Shown one piece after another: positions 53,479-62,983 of a DNA stretch of 64,000 bases. Below the pieces are notes generated by a model that had not been told where the DNA came from, searched no databases, and worked only from the letters and a program-made list of their open reading frames with translations. A program made the translations under genes and the position numbers. Each line of letters begins with the position of its first letter. Positions within the stretch are counted from its first letter, which is position 1. This DNA is from Helicobacter cappadocius. GTDB taxonomy: Bacteria; Campylobacterota; Campylobacteria; Campylobacterales; Helicobacteraceae. The stretch lies in the NCBI RefSeq assembly GCF_030688855.1, contig NZ_JAUYZK010000007.1, positions 1 through 64,000 on the forward strand, given 5' to 3'.

Positions 53479-55090
53479 TATATGCTCCATTTAAAAAATT
53501 TTTCAAAATCTCCAATACCTTATTCCAATCCCCATTTTCTTCTTGTGCAATACCTATAACACAATGATACCAATTTGATCTTACTCCGACAAATAAACCA
53601 TCCTTAAAATTACTCTGTCCTAGTTTTCCCCACCTCCAATCATATCTTTTGGGTAACAATACAATCGTAGGAATACCATAACTCCCAGCTAAATGAGCTA
53701 TTGCAGAATCTATAGTAATGAGTAAATCTAATTTTTTGAGATATTTCAGAGTGGATTTGAAATCTGTTATTTTGCTAGATAAATCTATAGCATCAAACTT
53801 TTTGCATACATTTATTGCTGTGCCTTCAGGCTGAAGCGAATATATTTCAAACCTCTTCAGGCATTCTAAAAGCTTCTCTGGAGGGATAGATCTTTGCATA
53901 GAATCCTTAGAGTTTGAAACAGAAGTAAAAAATACACCTATTTTATTGATTTCTTTTAGACAAAGTGGAGACACCTTATTGCAAAGATTTAACTCAAAAA
54001 GCCCCTCTCCCAAAACATAAGGGAGCGAAGGAATAGAAAAAGCTATATCATAAGATGTAATTTCGCGGTGATGTTTTTTCACCCTCTCCCCCCATCTGTC
54101 ACAAAAAAGACTTACAAGTTCTGGTTGAGGAAGAATCTGTACGTTTTTGCCCAATGAAATAAGCTTATCAATAAAACGCGAGAACATCAAGGTATCTCCA
54201 AATCCTTGCTCATGATAGATGAGGATATTTTTTTGTCCAATCTCTCTATCAAATGGGAGTAAAACGCGTTTTTTATCTACGCCCATGGGTAATATATTTT
54301 CAAACAGTAATCGCCCTTGATAAGACATAAAACCTTCTTGATATTCACCCAAACTCAATATCAAATAAGCATAATTAACCAAAAAAGCAGGGTCAATAGT
54401 CATAGAAATAGCTTTTTTATACATTTTTTTTGATTCTCTGAAGTTGAGGGCATATTTGAGGGCATTTGCATAATTAAAATAAAAATGAGCATTTTCAGAT
54501 GTTGATTTTTTCAAACTTCTATAAATTTCTAAGGCTTTTTGTTCTTCAAACATATCACAATAAATAGAAGCTAGGTTAATTTTAGAATCTTTATGCCCTA
54601 AATCTGAGGCTTTTTCAAAAATTTCTTTTGCATTTTTTATATCTTTGATTCTCAAAAACTGATTCCCTAAATTATACATTGCTTCCACATCATTAGGAGA
54701 AATAATTAAAACTTCCTTATAATACTTTATAGCCTGAGAAAAATTTTCAATATCTGTGTATGCCCTAGCTAGGTTAAAATACAAATCCGCACAAGCAGAA
54801 GGAATAAAACGAGATAATATCTCTATGGATTTTTGAGGTTGATGTGTCTTGCGATACATTTCTGCTAAACTCACCCAAGCTAAAATATCATCCTCAAAAA
54901 TACACAAAGAATGCTCTAAATATTCAATCGCCTTAAGATTTTCTCCTATTTCCCATAAACAAAAAGCACAGAGTTTCCATGCCTTAAAATCTCTTTCATC
55001 TTGAGATAATATCTCAATACAATGAGAAATACAGGTTTTATAATCTTGATTTTTATAAGCTTTTTTTGCAGAGTCAAAATAAGTATTCAT
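53471..55090 (-). CDS. TPR protein fused to a glycosyltransferase-9/OGT-like domain
   Basis: The 539-residue protein starts at 55090 (MNTYFDSAKKAYKNQDYKTC). Residues 1-240 are about six or seven tetratricopeptide repeats (ALEIYRSLKK, SQAIKYYKEVLIISPNDVEA MYN-type units). Residues 270-539 resemble heptosyltransferase/OGT-type GT-B domains: LIYHEQGFGDTLMFSRFI near 300 and LLITIDSAIAHLAGSYGIPT near 458, followed by LLPKRYDWRWG. TPR-GT proteins often glycosylate proteins, and the position 3' to flaA suggests flagellin as target, but this is inferred. Its likely ribosome site GGGAGGG lies in the 3' arm of the flaA terminator hairpin. Confidence 0.82.
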   Translation of the reverse strand: MNTYFDSAKKAYKNQDYKTCISHCIEILSQDERDFKAWKLCAFCLWEIGENLKAIEYLEHSLCIFEDDILAWVSLAEMYRKTHQPQKSIEILSRFIPSACADLYFNLARAYTDIENFSQAIKYYKEVLIISPNDVEAMYNLGNQFLRIKDIKNAKEIFEKASDLGHKDSKINLASIYCDMFEEQKALEIYRSLKKSTSENAHFYFNYANALKYALNFRESKKMYKKAISMTIDPAFLVNYAYLILSLGEYQEGFMSYQGRLLFENILPMGVDKKRVLLPFDREIGQKNILIYHEQGFGDTLMFSRFIDKLISLGKNVQILPQPELVSLFCDRWGERVKKHHREITSYDIAFSIPSLPYVLGEGLFELNLCNKVSPLCLKEINKIGVFFTSVSNSKDSMQRSIPPEKLLECLKRFEIYSLQPEGTAINVCKKFDAIDLSSKITDFKSTLKYLKKLDLLITIDSAIAHLAGSYGIPTIVLLPKRYDWRWGKLGQSNFKDGLFVGVRSNWYHCVIGIAQEENGDWNKVLEILKNFLNGAYNV

Positions 55091-55098
55091 AAAATAAT

Positions 55099-55121
55099 GC
55101 CCTCCCCTAAGAGAGGGGGGC
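55099..55121 (-). terminator. flaA terminator overlapping the ribosome site of the next gene
   Basis: On the reverse strand GCCCCCCTCT and AGGGGAGGGC form an imperfect GC-rich stem just after the flaA stop, followed by ATTATTTT. The GGGGAGGG 3' arm is also the only Shine-Dalgarno-like sequence for the TPR-glycosyltransferase ATG at 55090. Confidence 0.65.
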
Positions 55122-55128
55122 AAAGAAA

Positions 55129-56685
55129 TTAGCTAAGAAGTCTTAAAATATTTTGTTGCACAGCGTTTGCTTGACTCATGGCATAACTTCCTGATTGAGC
55201 AAGGATGTTATATTTGTTGAAGTCAGCAGACTCTTGAGCAAAATCCACTTCACGGATTTGAGATTCAGCAGCTTTAACATTCACTTGTGTGATAGTGATG
55301 TTATTAACAGTGCTAACCATTTGATTTTGAACAGAACCAAGATCTGCACGAACTTTATCGAGCATTTTTTGAGCTGATTCAGCAATATCCATTACCACCA
55401 TCGCACCTTTGAGCGTTGTAACACCAGAACCCAAACTTGTGTTTCCACTAGCTATAACGGCATTGTAATTTGCACCTGAAGCTGATTTTACAGAAGCGTT
55501 GAAAGTCCCTGTTACATCTCTTAGATTCACAGTTGTTTGAGCTACTTGAGTTGCACCAAAACCAACGGCAGAGAAGCCTCCAGTTTTTGAATCTGCTGCA
55601 GATAGAACGATGATAGCTCTCGCATCCAATCGGCTCAAAGACAAACGACCATAGTTTTCAGAACCATTACCTGCGGTAGTATCTTGACCACCATTAACTG
55701 TTTTGAGTGCTGCAGCAGGAGTTTTACCAGTAGCATCAGCAGCAGGAGCTGTAGTTTTTAGAGATATCCCTCTTCCATCTACACTTCTTAGGTTTAATCG
55801 ACCATTTTGATCTGTATATGCTTCTACACCAGTTTCTGCTGTCACAGCATTAAAGGCAGCAACCAATCTTCCATCGCTATCGTTAGCTTTGATACCTACG
55901 ATATCGCCCAGGTTGATTCCGTTAATAACAACACCAGCTAATGTTCCTGAGAGAATAGAAGCATCAGAAGTGGTGATAACATTTGCTTGAGCTCTGATAC
56001 CTGATTTGTCACTATTTTTGTTGATAACTTCTGCTAAAACTCCGATACCTGTACCTGCTGAGGTAGAAATTTTTACAGATTCTAGTTTAACATCATTTAC
56101 ACCATCAACTTGTTTGAAAATAAGACTAGTATCTCCAGAAGCAGTAATTAAAGCACCTGTCTGAATTCTAACTTGTCCAATCTTATCAGATGTTGTAGAA
56201 CCAATAGAGGCTTTGATACTTTGGTTTGAATAAGCACCAACTTGGAATTCTTTATTAGTGAATTGACCAGAGAGAAGAGCTTGACCATTATAAGAAGTAG
56301 TATTTCCTATATTATCAAGTCCTTGAATCAAACGAATAATGTCTGACTGTATCGCTTTTCTTGATGCGGTAGTTTGACCATCTTGTGCAGCTTGAGTAGC
56401 TTTTACCTTGATAGTATCAAGAATTTTAAGTTGCTCATCCATCGCTTTATCTGCAATTTGGATAATCCCCATACCATCATTAGTATTTTGAATTGCCTGA
56501 CCCAAAGCACTTGCTTGAGATCTCAAACTATCTGCAATAATCATACCTGAAGCATCGTCAGCTGCCTTATTAATTCTAAGACCTGAACTCAATTTTTCAA
56601 GAGAATTCTTGAGGTTTGTCTGTGTAAGCACAGACTGAGCGTGTGCATTCATCGCGTTGATATTTGTATTGACCTGAAATGCCAT
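55129..56685 (-). CDS. flaA: Flagellin FlaA
   Basis: FlaA is the main filament subunit, exported through the flagellar rod. The 518-residue protein has the conserved D0/D1 ends: [20 protein letters not shown] with [20 protein letters not shown] at the N-terminus, and [20 protein letters not shown] to NILRLLS at the C-terminus. The variable central region is Ser/Thr-rich, suitable for pseudaminic acid attachment; the pse genes are in this window. Length is close to H. pylori FlaA. FlaA versus FlaB: the sigma-28-like promoter and the neighbour magIII favour FlaA. AAGGAGTTACAA precedes the ATG. Confidence 0.94.
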   Translation of the reverse strand: MAFQVNTNINAMNAHAQSVLTQTNLKNSLEKLSSGLRINKAADDASGMIIADSLRSQASALGQAIQNTNDGMGIIQIADKAMDEQLKILDTIKVKATQAAQDGQTTASRKAIQSDIIRLIQGLDNIGNTTSYNGQALLSGQFTNKEFQVGAYSNQSIKASIGSTTSDKIGQVRIQTGALITASGDTSLIFKQVDGVNDVKLESVKISTSAGTGIGVLAEVINKNSDKSGIRAQANVITTSDASILSGTLAGVVINGINLGDIVGIKANDSDGRLVAAFNAVTAETGVEAYTDQNGRLNLRSVDGRGISLKTTAPAADATGKTPAAALKTVNGGQDTTAGNGSENYGRLSLSRLDARAIIVLSAADSKTGGFSAVGFGATQVAQTTVNLRDVTGTFNASVKSASGANYNAVIASGNTSLGSGVTTLKGAMVVMDIAESAQKMLDKVRADLGSVQNQMVSTVNNITITQVNVKAAESQIREVDFAQESADFNKYNILAQSGSYAMSQANAVQQNILRLLS

Positions 56686-56734
56686 TTGTAACTCCTTGTT
56701 AAATAATCCAAAGCATCCTTGCTTGGTTAAAAGA

Positions 56735-56762
56735 TATATCGACCATTTTAAAATCGCTTTAA
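56735..56762 (-). promoter_or_regulatory. Sigma-28 (FliA) promoter of flaA
   Basis: On the reverse strand TAAA (56761-56758) is followed after 16 bases by CGATATAT (CGAT at 56741-56738), close to the FliA pattern TAAA, spacer, CCGATAT. It lies about 50 bases before the flaA ATG. The spacer is one base short of the E. coli optimum. Confidence 0.7.
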
Positions 56763-56918
56763 TACATTTTCATAAAAATTCTAAAATTTTTTTCTAGCTA
56801 TTGAGCATATTCGTCATTTTTAAAAGTATAAATCAAAAAATCGTATTCACAAAAAATATGCTAGATAGGAAAATAAACAATGGAAGTATAATAATGAAAA
56901 ATAATTCTAGTGATGATG

Positions 56919-57848
56919 CTATTCTGAAAATGCCCCATAATTCATCAGTTTGTCATAACGTTTTTGGATAAACTTAGTATCTTTTCTAATTTCATTTAAA
57001 TTCTTTAAAAAATATTCTTTGATGGCATTAGCAGCCAATACCTTATCCCTATGAGCACCTTTAGAAGGCTCTAAAATAACATCGTCAATAAGATTTGCCT
57101 TTTTGAGATCATTAGGTGTGATTTTCATTGCTTTAGTAGCTGATTCTATCTTTGTAGGATCATTCCACAAAATCGCAGCACAGCCCTCTGGAGAAATAAC
57201 GCTGAATATTGAATACTGCATCATCGCAAGTCTATCAGCAACTGCGATTGCCAAAGCACCTCCACTACCGCCTTCGCCAATCACAACAGAAATAGTAGGA
57301 ACTTTCAAATCTGCAAATTCCTGAAGGTTTTTTGCGATAGCTTCACTCTGCCCTCTTTCTTCTGCGCCTAGTCCAGGATATGCTCCTGCAGTATCTACAA
57401 GCATCAAAATAGGGATGTCAAATTTTTCTGCGAGTTTGGCTGCTTTGAGTGCTTTTCGGTATCCTTCTGGGTTTGGCATACCAAAATTCCTCATCAGTTT
57501 ATTTTTCGTTCCTCGCCCTTTTTCTTCTCCAATAATAAGAGTGGTTTGTCCTTCTATATTTCCCAAAAAACATACGATGGCTTTATCATCTCTAAAATGC
57601 CTATCTCCACATATTTCATAACCATCTTTCAAAATAATATCAATATAATCAAGTGCATATGGTCTATCAGGATGTCTTGCGAGTTGAAGTTTTTGATAAT
57701 CATTCATATTGGAATAAACAGATCGGAGCTCTTTTTCAAGCTCAATTTCCAATATATCTTTCGCAGCAGTATCGCCACGAATGGTTGCCATTTCTATTTC
57801 ATCTTGAATGGTCTTGATCTGTTGTTCAAAATCTAAATAAGTGGCCAT
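56919..57848 (-). CDS. accA: Acetyl-CoA carboxylase carboxyltransferase subunit alpha
   Basis: AccA with AccD transfers carboxyl from biotin to acetyl-CoA, the first committed step of fatty-acid synthesis. The 309-residue protein has the N-terminal coiled coil ([16 protein letters not shown]), [12 protein letters not shown] near residue 59, and the crotonase-type core [26 protein letters not shown] and [21 protein letters not shown] near 151, [18 protein letters not shown] near 188. Length is standard. It is last in the rpsU-fabG-acpP-fabF-accA order. Confidence 0.97.
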   Translation of the reverse strand: MATYLDFEQQIKTIQDEIEMATIRGDTAAKDILEIELEKELRSVYSNMNDYQKLQLARHPDRPYALDYIDIILKDGYEICGDRHFRDDKAIVCFLGNIEGQTTLIIGEEKGRGTKNKLMRNFGMPNPEGYRKALKAAKLAEKFDIPILMLVDTAGAYPGLGAEERGQSEAIAKNLQEFADLKVPTISVVIGEGGSGGALAIAVADRLAMMQYSIFSVISPEGCAAILWNDPTKIESATKAMKITPNDLKKANLIDDVILEPSKGAHRDKVLAANAIKEYFLKNLNEIRKDTKFIQKRYDKLMNYGAFSE

Positions 57849-57863
57849 TCAAAACTTCCAATT

Positions 57864-59102
57864 TTATATTTTTTTGAAAATCACAACACCATTTGTTCCA
57901 CCAAACCCAAAGGAGTTGCTCATCACGGCTTCAACTTTTGCTTTCCGTGCTATATTAGGTATATAATCCAAATCACATTCAGGATCTGGAGTCTCTTGAT
58001 TAATAGTAGGTGGCAAAACTCCCTCATTCATTGCCATAATAGAAATAACAGCCTCAAGTGCTCCTGCTGCACCCAAACAGTGCCCTATCTGACCTTTTGT
58101 AGAACTTACAGGAGGAACATTTTCTTTGCCTCCAAATACATTTCTCAAAGCCATTGTTTCAAACAAATCATTGTAACCTGTACTCGTCCCATGTGCATTG
58201 ATATAGTCGACTTTTACATTTGCCATATTTAAAGCTGCCTTCATCGCACGATAAGCACCTTCGCCTTCAGGAGCTGGGGTCGTCATATGGTTAGCATCGC
58301 CACTTTCTCCAAACCCTACTAACTCAGCATAAATCTTCGCACCCCTTGACTTGGCTATCTCATAATCTTCTAATATCAAAGCCCCAGAACCTTCGCCCAT
58401 AACAAAACCATCTCTGTCCTTGTCAAAAGGTCTTGACGCTTTTAGAGGATCATCATTTCGCGAACTCAATGCTTTCATAGCCGCAAATCCGCCTATACCA
58501 ACAGGACAAATAGTGGATTCAGAACCTACCACTAACATCCTATCTGCTCCGCCTAGCATAATCGTTTTGGCTGCTTCAATAATAGCGTGTGTCCCTGCTG
58601 CACAAGCAGTCACGCTTGATAGGTTTGGACCTTTTATCCCAAATTCGATAGAAGTAAAACCACCAAGCATATTCACAAGAGCCGAAGGAATAAAAAATGG
58701 AGTGATTTTTCTAGGACCTTTTTCAAAACAAGTGACTGAATTTTTTTCTATGTTTATCAATCCGCCAATTCCAGCCCCTGAACTCACTCCAAATCTATCG
58801 GCAATAGAAGGATCACATTTTCCATCACTTCCTAGCAAACCGCTATCTAACATAGCCTCTTTGGTGGATTTTAATGCAAGCTGAATAAAACGATCAGCTT
58901 TTTTAACTTCTTTTGGATTCATTACTTCATTAGGATCAAAATCCGTTATTTCAGCTGCAATCTGTACGGGAAAGTCATTGACATCAAAACAGGTAATTCT
59001 TTTAACCCCACATTTTCCATCTACAATAGACTTAAAAGAATCTCCTCTATTTAGTCCCAACGAGTTTATCATTCCTAAACCAGTTACAACAATTCGACGC
59101 AC
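57864..59102 (-). CDS. fabF: Beta-ketoacyl-ACP synthase II
   Basis: FabF elongates acyl-ACP by Claisen condensation with malonyl-ACP. The 412-residue protein has the nucleophilic cysteine in SSVTACAAGTHAI near residue 164, the first catalytic His in INAHGTSTGYND near 304, and the second in KGQIGHCLGAAGALE near 340; the C-terminal NSFGFGGTNGVVIF loop is present. Length is standard. It follows acpP after a 46-base gap holding a small hairpin. Confidence 0.97.
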   Translation of the reverse strand: MRRIVVTGLGMINSLGLNRGDSFKSIVDGKCGVKRITCFDVNDFPVQIAAEITDFDPNEVMNPKEVKKADRFIQLALKSTKEAMLDSGLLGSDGKCDPSIADRFGVSSGAGIGGLINIEKNSVTCFEKGPRKITPFFIPSALVNMLGGFTSIEFGIKGPNLSSVTACAAGTHAIIEAAKTIMLGGADRMLVVGSESTICPVGIGGFAAMKALSSRNDDPLKASRPFDKDRDGFVMGEGSGALILEDYEIAKSRGAKIYAELVGFGESGDANHMTTPAPEGEGAYRAMKAALNMANVKVDYINAHGTSTGYNDLFETMALRNVFGGKENVPPVSSTKGQIGHCLGAAGALEAVISIMAMNEGVLPPTINQETPDPECDLDYIPNIARKAKVEAVMSNSFGFGGTNGVVIFKKI

Positions 59103-59129
59103 ATATACTCCTTAGATTTTTTTGAAAAT

Positions 59130-59141
59130 CCCCTCAAGGGG
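59130..59141 (-). terminator. Small hairpin between acpP and fabF
   Basis: CCCCT and AGGGG separated by two bases form a short stem followed on the reverse strand by ATTTTC and an A-run. It may reduce transcription into fabF, giving more acyl carrier protein than synthase. Weak evidence. Confidence 0.35.
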
Positions 59142-59148
59142 AGGTTGA

Positions 59149-59382
59149 TTATTTTTTATTGCTTTCGACAAATTTAACGACATCACCCACTGTAACAATC
59201 TTTTCAGCTTGTTCATCAGGTATTTCAATGCCAAATTTTTCCTCTAATGCCATAACAAGCTCTACAACATCCAAAGAATCCGCACCTAGATCTTTTACAA
59301 ATTCAGCTTCCATAGTTACTTGCTCAGCACCTACATTCAATTGTTCAGCAACCAAACTCTGCACATCTTCAAATAAAGCCAT
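59149..59382 (-). CDS. acpP: Acyl carrier protein
   Basis: ACP carries growing acyl chains on phosphopantetheine. The 77-residue acidic protein has the attachment serine in [20 protein letters not shown] near residue 37. Length is typical. It lies between fabG and fabF. Confidence 0.98.
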   Translation of the reverse strand: MALFEDVQSLVAEQLNVGAEQVTMEAEFVKDLGADSLDVVELVMALEEKFGIEIPDEQAEKIVTVGDVVKFVESNKK

Positions 59383-59479
59383 AATTTCTCCTTAGTATTT
59401 TTCGTATTTCGCAATTGTAACAAACTTTTCATAAAAACAAAAATAAAATTCAAAAATTCTCCGTTTGCACTAAAAAGCT

Positions 59480-60223
59480 CTACATATACATCCCGCCATT
59501 TACCTTCAAAACTTCACCTGTGATATAGCTTGAATAATCACTCAGTAAAAATGCTACTGATTGTGCTATTTCTCTTGCATCTCCTAGTCTTCCTAATGGA
59601 ATATTTTTTATATAGTTTTCTTTGACTTCATCTTTTAGCACACTTGTCATATCTGTTTGAATAAAACCGGGTGTTATGCAGTTAAATCTCACATTTCTAG
59701 GGGCTCCTTCATAAGCAAAAGATTTGCTCATCGCAATCATACCGCCCTTGCTTGCAGCGTAGTTTGTTTGACCTGCATTTCCTCTTTCTCCAATGATTGA
59801 AGCGATATTCACTACACTTCCAAATCTCTGCTTACTCATCAATTTTAAAGCTTCTCTACAACCGATAAAAGTGGATTTGAGATTTGCATCTATAACATCC
59901 ATAAATTCTTCTGTTTTCATTCTCATGGCTAATTTATCATTGGTAATTCCAGCGTTGTTGACCAAATAAGAAAGCTCTCCATCTGAATCAATAATCGCTT
60001 TGATTCCTTCTATAAAAGCCTCTTCATCTGTAACATCAAACTTTATAAGTGCGGCTTTGCCTCCAGATTTTTCTATTTCTTCTTTGAGCTTATCTGCGAT
60101 TTCAGGATTACTACGATAATTTATCCATACTTTCAGACCAAATCCTGCCAAAGTTCTAGCAATCTCAGCTCCTATACTCCTTGAAGCACCTGTTATAAGG
60201 ACATTTTTGCCACTGAATTTCAT
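59480..60223 (-). CDS. fabG: 3-oxoacyl-ACP reductase
   Basis: FabG reduces 3-oxoacyl-ACP with NADPH. The 247-residue short-chain dehydrogenase has the cofactor motif NVLITGASRSIGAEIA at residues 5-20 (the usual GASRGIG has Ser for Gly here), NNAGITND near 88, the catalytic YAASKGG near 152, and an SSYITGEVLKVNGGMYM C-terminus. Length is standard. It precedes acpP with about 97 bases between. Confidence 0.96.
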   Translation of the reverse strand: MKFSGKNVLITGASRSIGAEIARTLAGFGLKVWINYRSNPEIADKLKEEIEKSGGKAALIKFDVTDEEAFIEGIKAIIDSDGELSYLVNNAGITNDKLAMRMKTEEFMDVIDANLKSTFIGCREALKLMSKQRFGSVVNIASIIGERGNAGQTNYAASKGGMIAMSKSFAYEGAPRNVRFNCITPGFIQTDMTSVLKDEVKENYIKNIPLGRLGDAREIAQSVAFLLSDYSSYITGEVLKVNGGMYM

Positions 60224-60347
60224 AGTTTTTATCTCCTATATTTTCAAATAAATAATAAAAATTAATATTAGCGAAAAAATATTTATCTTCCAATAAAAGC
60301 ATATATGATAAAAGGGAGGGTTGGTAAAAATAGAAGAATATTGAAGA

Positions 60348-60365
60348 ATGGGTCCAAAGACCCAT
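60348..60365 (-). terminator. Hairpin after rpsU
   Basis: ATGGGTC and GACCCAT form a seven-pair stem with a four-base loop, three bases after the rpsU stop, followed on the reverse strand by a pyrimidine-rich stretch. Likely ends or attenuates the rpsU transcript before fabG. Confidence 0.6.
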
Positions 60366-60368
60366 AAA

Positions 60369-60581
60369 TTATAATCGGGATTCGTATCTTCTGAGCATAT
60401 AAAGTCGTTTGAGCATTTTTTTCTTCGCATTGATTTTTTGTTTTTTGCGTTTTTCAGTCTTTGACTCAAAAAATCTTCTTGCTCGGCACTCAGTAACGAC
60501 CAAATTTCTATCAGTTTGTTTTTTGAACTTTCGATAAGCTTCATCAAAAGATTCATTTTCTCTGACTTTCATACCCGGCAT
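60369..60581 (-). CDS. rpsU: 30S ribosomal protein S21
   Basis: S21 is a small basic protein on the 30S platform that helps mRNA binding. The 70-residue protein begins [20 protein letters not shown] and is very rich in Lys/Arg toward the C-terminus ([20 protein letters not shown]). The start at 60581 fits the family; the frame is open 38 codons further but those residues are not S21-like. It lies upstream of fabG as in H. pylori. Confidence 0.95.
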   Translation of the reverse strand: MPGMKVRENESFDEAYRKFKKQTDRNLVVTECRARRFFESKTEKRKKQKINAKKKMLKRLYMLRRYESRL

Positions 60582-60702
60582 TGCAATCACCACTTTCTTT
60601 TTAAAATATTGAAGCTTAAACACTTCATGAGCAAAATTATATGCTAAAAATATTGAATTTAATATAAATTCAACTAAACTCTGATAAAATTCCATTTTTT
60701 AT

Positions 60703-60779
60703 GTGCCCATAGCTCAGCTGAATAGAGCAACAGGTTGCGGTCCTGTAGGTCGGGGGTTTGAATCCCTCTGGGCATACCA
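60703..60779 (+). tRNA. tRNA-Arg (anticodon GCG)
   Basis: A complete 77-base cloverleaf folds with encoded CCA: acceptor stem with a G1-U72 wobble then six pairs, D-stem GCTC/GAGC, anticodon stem ACAGG/CCTGT with loop TTGCGGT, and T-stem GGGGG/CCCTC with one G-U. The anticodon reads GCG, decoding CGC and CGU. The D-loop has GA where GG (18-19) is usual, and the T-loop is TTTGAAT, with T instead of the near-universal C at 56, so 19-56 is A-T. Most bacteria use ACG with inosine for this box. Confidence 0.9.
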
Positions 60780-60829
60780 TGCAAACAACCTCTCAAATAA
60801 TACACAAAATATAAATTCTACTTTTTTTG

Positions 60830-60835
60830 TATACT
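60830..60835 (+). promoter_or_regulatory. Possible minus-10 of the autotransporter gene
   Basis: TATACT at 60830-60835, preceded by a seven-T run, lies 60 bases before the ATG at 60896. Read-through from the tRNA gene is an alternative. Confidence 0.35.
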
Positions 60836-60895
60836 TTATTTATGCTAAAATTGGTTTTTCTGTACAAAAAAATATCTCAAAATTAAGGAGCTTCC

Positions 60896-62928
60896 ATGAA
60901 AAAGATAAAATCTTTGATCTGTTTTTTGCTTTTAAATCTCTGCGGGGGGGGGGGGTAGCACAAGCTTTAGAAGATAATTCAAAAAATGAATATATCCCTA
61001 GTTTTTCTGATATTAATAATACCATCACTCAACATATGATGAATAAAACGCCTCTCCCTGTCACCTTACAAAATGCAGCTAGTTTTTCTGAAACAAAAGC
61101 CATGCAAATACTTCTTCAACAAGGTGAAAAAGTAGATAAAGCATATAATGCACTCCAAGACGCACAAAAGCAATATATCAACTCTATAAACTCCGCAGGA
61201 GTGCAACAGGCAATCTCTTCTATACAGCCACTCTTAGGTACATTACAAGATAAAGCCAATGCAAATGACCCTTCAGGAAAAGATACCCAAATAAAAAATA
61301 TGCAAAGGGTTATCAATAGCCTCAATAGTATTGCCAATAACTATGTTAGTCCTCTCAATGATCTTCAAACCGATTATGATGATCTAAACAAAGTTCTTAG
61401 TAGCCCATCTTGGTGGGGAAATGCTGCCAATTGGGGTTTTACAATTGATAATCAAGATGGTCATGTAAGCTATGGATATGGGAATTCTGATAAAATCGCA
61501 GAGGGTTTAAAAAGAAACCTTATGTCTATGTATGGTCAAGGCAATATCACAAGGGTCAAAAATGCCTTAAGTGACCTTAAGAGTACAATAACCGATGCCC
61601 AAAATGTAGCCAATGCCCTAGCAAACGCTAGTGTTACAACAGGTCAAAACCAAGCTTATAGCGATTCAGTCGCTGAAGTCCAAAAAGTCCTTGATTCCTT
61701 ACAAAAAAGCCTAGATAGCACAGGTGCAGATGCTAAAGATAATTTGAAAGAAGCTTTTGGCAAATATGAAGATGCTTCCCAAGACCTCATACTTATCGCT
61801 CAAGCTATGAACACTCTTTATAAACTCCACCAAAAAACCACCCAAACCATTACAAAAGAACAGCAAGATTTATCAAATATCGCTTCTAGCTTTTCTTCCA
61901 ATATGGTCAAAGTCAATTTTGCCTCTTCTATGGCAACAGATTCAAGACTTGCTAAACTCTCAAATCCTTATTCACAAGATACAGAATTTGCTACTTATAT
62001 TGATGCAATAAAAAACAAGCCTCTAGCAGCTAATACAATCAAAACAAAAAAAAGCAGTGATGATTTTACTTCCTTTCTCTCTCCTGAAGTTTATAGTTAT
62101 GATTCATTGCGATTTAGAAAAAACAATAATCTATGGGGAAATATAGGAACTATCATCGGGAATTCTAATTCCTTAAATAGCGTTTCAGGTGTCTTTAGCT
62201 TCGGTTATGATGCGTGGGTAAAAAATATGATATTAGGTGCGTATGGAAGCTATGCTTATAGCACAAATGGCATCGCCAATGCAAGTTCAAGCAACAAATC
62301 ACACAATGCTGATGTTGGATTTTATTCTAGGTTCTTTTTAGGACAAAATGAAATCGACCTCAACCTCGGCGAGAGTTTTGGATTTAATTTTCTTTCGTTC
62401 AAAGAAGCTCTTTTAGATACCACGCTCAAAAGTGATTATATTTCTTTTCAAACACATTTGGATTTGACCTATGGATATGTATTTAAGATCGGGAAAGGAT
62501 GGTTTTCAAAACCTTTCATCGGAGTGAGCTATAACTACGGCTATAATCTTGGAATGGATGCCAAATCAAATGATATTTCAATGGGATTTGATCCATTTCA
62601 AACACATTTTGGAGCTGTTAGAGCGGGGTTAGAACTCAGAAAATATTTCAATGACAACCAATCTTATTTCTACATTGCCCCTGCGTTCTATCAAGGGGTA
62701 TTGTTTGAAAATACACAGGCCATACAAACGCGAATCTATGAATCAAGCTTTACTCAAAATACAACCTCATTAAGCCAAAATCAAAGCTTAGATACTTCAT
62801 TTTTGATAAAAGCAGGAGGAGAATGGCAAGCTGGTAATGATATTTTTATCAATATCAGCATAGGAGCAAAACTAGGTAATTTAAGTCAATATGGAATGCT
62901 TAATATCGGAGGAAGATGGGTATTTTAA
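60896..62928 (+). CDS. Phase-variable autotransporter (OFF in this sequence)
   Basis: ATG at 60896 with AAGGAG five bases before opens a signal peptide MKKIKSLICFLLLNLCGGGG, but 12 G residues put it into TAG at 60956. With 13 or 10 G the frame continues as VAQALEDNSKNEYIPSF to the stop at 62928, about 677 residues, with AQA as cleavage site. The passenger (about 25-440) is helical, with a WWGNAANWGF segment; the last 270 residues form an autotransporter barrel (GVFSFGYDAWVKNMILGAYG, GGRWVF at the end). The long frame running in from the tRNA has no credible start. It is a surface protein, probably an adhesin. Confidence 0.85.
60944..60955 (+). repeat. Poly-G tract (12 G), phase-variation switch
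   Basis: Twelve consecutive G lie inside the signal-peptide codons of the autotransporter. Such tracts in AT-rich Helicobacter genomes change length by slipped-strand mispairing and switch genes on and off. No other G or C tract of this length was seen in the window. Confidence 0.9.
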
Positions 62929-62958
62929 GTAAAAACATTTTATGTATCTAAAAACCTT

Positions 62959-62983
62959 GATAAAGCCTCATTGGGGCTTTATC
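62959..62983. terminator. Convergent terminator between autotransporter and cca
   Basis: GATAAAGCC at 62959-62967 pairs with GGCTTTATC at 62975-62983, loop seven bases. The right arm overlaps the cca stop codon. It can serve both genes. Confidence 0.65.

Noticed and set aside
56770-56918. Long-range inverted repeat (GCATATT and AATATGC) and a possible gene between flaA and accA
   Set aside because: Short AT-rich arms over 40 bases apart and forward ATG frames that stop within a few codons; nothing supportable.
60703-60895. N-terminal extension of the autotransporter starting inside the tRNA
   Set aside because: It begins at a GTG that is base 1 of the tRNA, has no ribosome site, gives no signal peptide, and exists only because the 12-G tract is out of frame with the real ATG at 60896.
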